From Halomonas halmophila (GTDB lineage: Bacteria > Pseudomonadota > Gammaproteobacteria > Pseudomonadales > Halomonadaceae): a stretch of 38,264 nucleotides of DNA. This document shows positions 38,238 through 38,264 of the stretch, in pieces; position 1 is the first letter of the stretch, and each line of letters starts with the position of its first letter. The translations under genes and the position numbers were made by a program. The stretch is taken from contig NZ_BJOC01000036.1 of the NCBI RefSeq assembly GCF_006540005.1, forward strand, positions 1 through 38,264, read 5' to 3'. Below the pieces are notes generated by a model. The model made no database searches and was not told the origin of the DNA. It saw nothing but the letters and a program-made list of their open reading frames with translations.

Positions 38238-38264
38238 CAAGTGAAGCCCAGTAAGTGGCGGTTC

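Noticed and set aside
37999..38244. Open frame ending in RSEVRGQ repeats
   Set aside because: The repeats are only the translation of the 7-bp array, and the frame overlaps the VOC gene in another phase.

Overview
The window is a stretch of high-GC gammaproteobacterial chromosome, most likely from Halomonas or another member of the Halomonadaceae. That placement is inferred from gene content and order (radC-coaBC-dut-algC-argB-slmA, ftsY-ftsE-ftsX-rpoH, prfB-lysS), from the acidic proteins, and from RpoH, SlmA, HolD and BolA homologues that resemble Escherichia coli and Pseudomonas. No phage genes, insertion sequences, tRNA or rRNA genes or CRISPR arrays were seen.

Region 1 (1-5.8 kb, minus strand) holds alanine dehydrogenase, a hotdog thioesterase, a DUF2007 zinc-ribbon protein, the 23S rRNA methyltransferase RlmI, the repair glycosylase MutM, ribosomal proteins L33 and L28, and RadC. 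Region 2 (6.0-10.9 kb, plus strand) runs coaBC-dut-algC-argB-slmA: coenzyme A synthesis, dUTP clearance, sugar-phosphate mutase, arginine synthesis and nucleoid occlusion. A structured REP-like element lies between argB and slmA. Region 3 (11.0-15.8 kb) is the heat-shock sigma factor and the ftsY-ftsE-ftsX division/secretion operon on the minus strand, with rsmD divergent from ftsY behind a promoter that may give a leaderless mRNA. Region 4 (15.9-22.7 kb) contains zapB, then on the minus strand bolA-holD-rimI, a DHA2-type MFS exporter, a conserved hypothetical gene with its own promoter and terminator, lysS, and prfB with its programmed +1 frameshift.

Region 5 (22.9-29.7 kb, plus strand) is a complete peptide-type ABC importer: two tandem periplasmic binding proteins, two permeases and one fused double ATPase. 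A FadL-type outer-membrane protein converges on it. Region 6 (31.1-34.6 kb) begins with a 448-bp AT-rich noncoding stretch, followed by a sugar:cation symporter of the GPH family and an intracellular GH51 arabinofuranosidase. Together these form a small arabinoside-use cassette whose symporter half is lower in GC than its surroundings. Region 7 (34.6-38.2 kb) is a copper/heavy-metal operon: a MerR-family regulator with a recognisable operator, a CopA-type P1B ATPase overlapping it, and an overlapping 23-codon membrane peptide. A VOC-family protein and a heptanucleotide tandem array end the window.

Most of the window is conserved housekeeping DNA, and I found no convincing new multi-gene system. 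The most interesting leads are the 23-residue membrane peptide coupled to copA, the MerR protein with an unusual cysteine set, the enlarged HolD with two copies of a short motif in a disordered linker, the three-way-junction repeat after argB, and the probable leaderless rsmD transcript.
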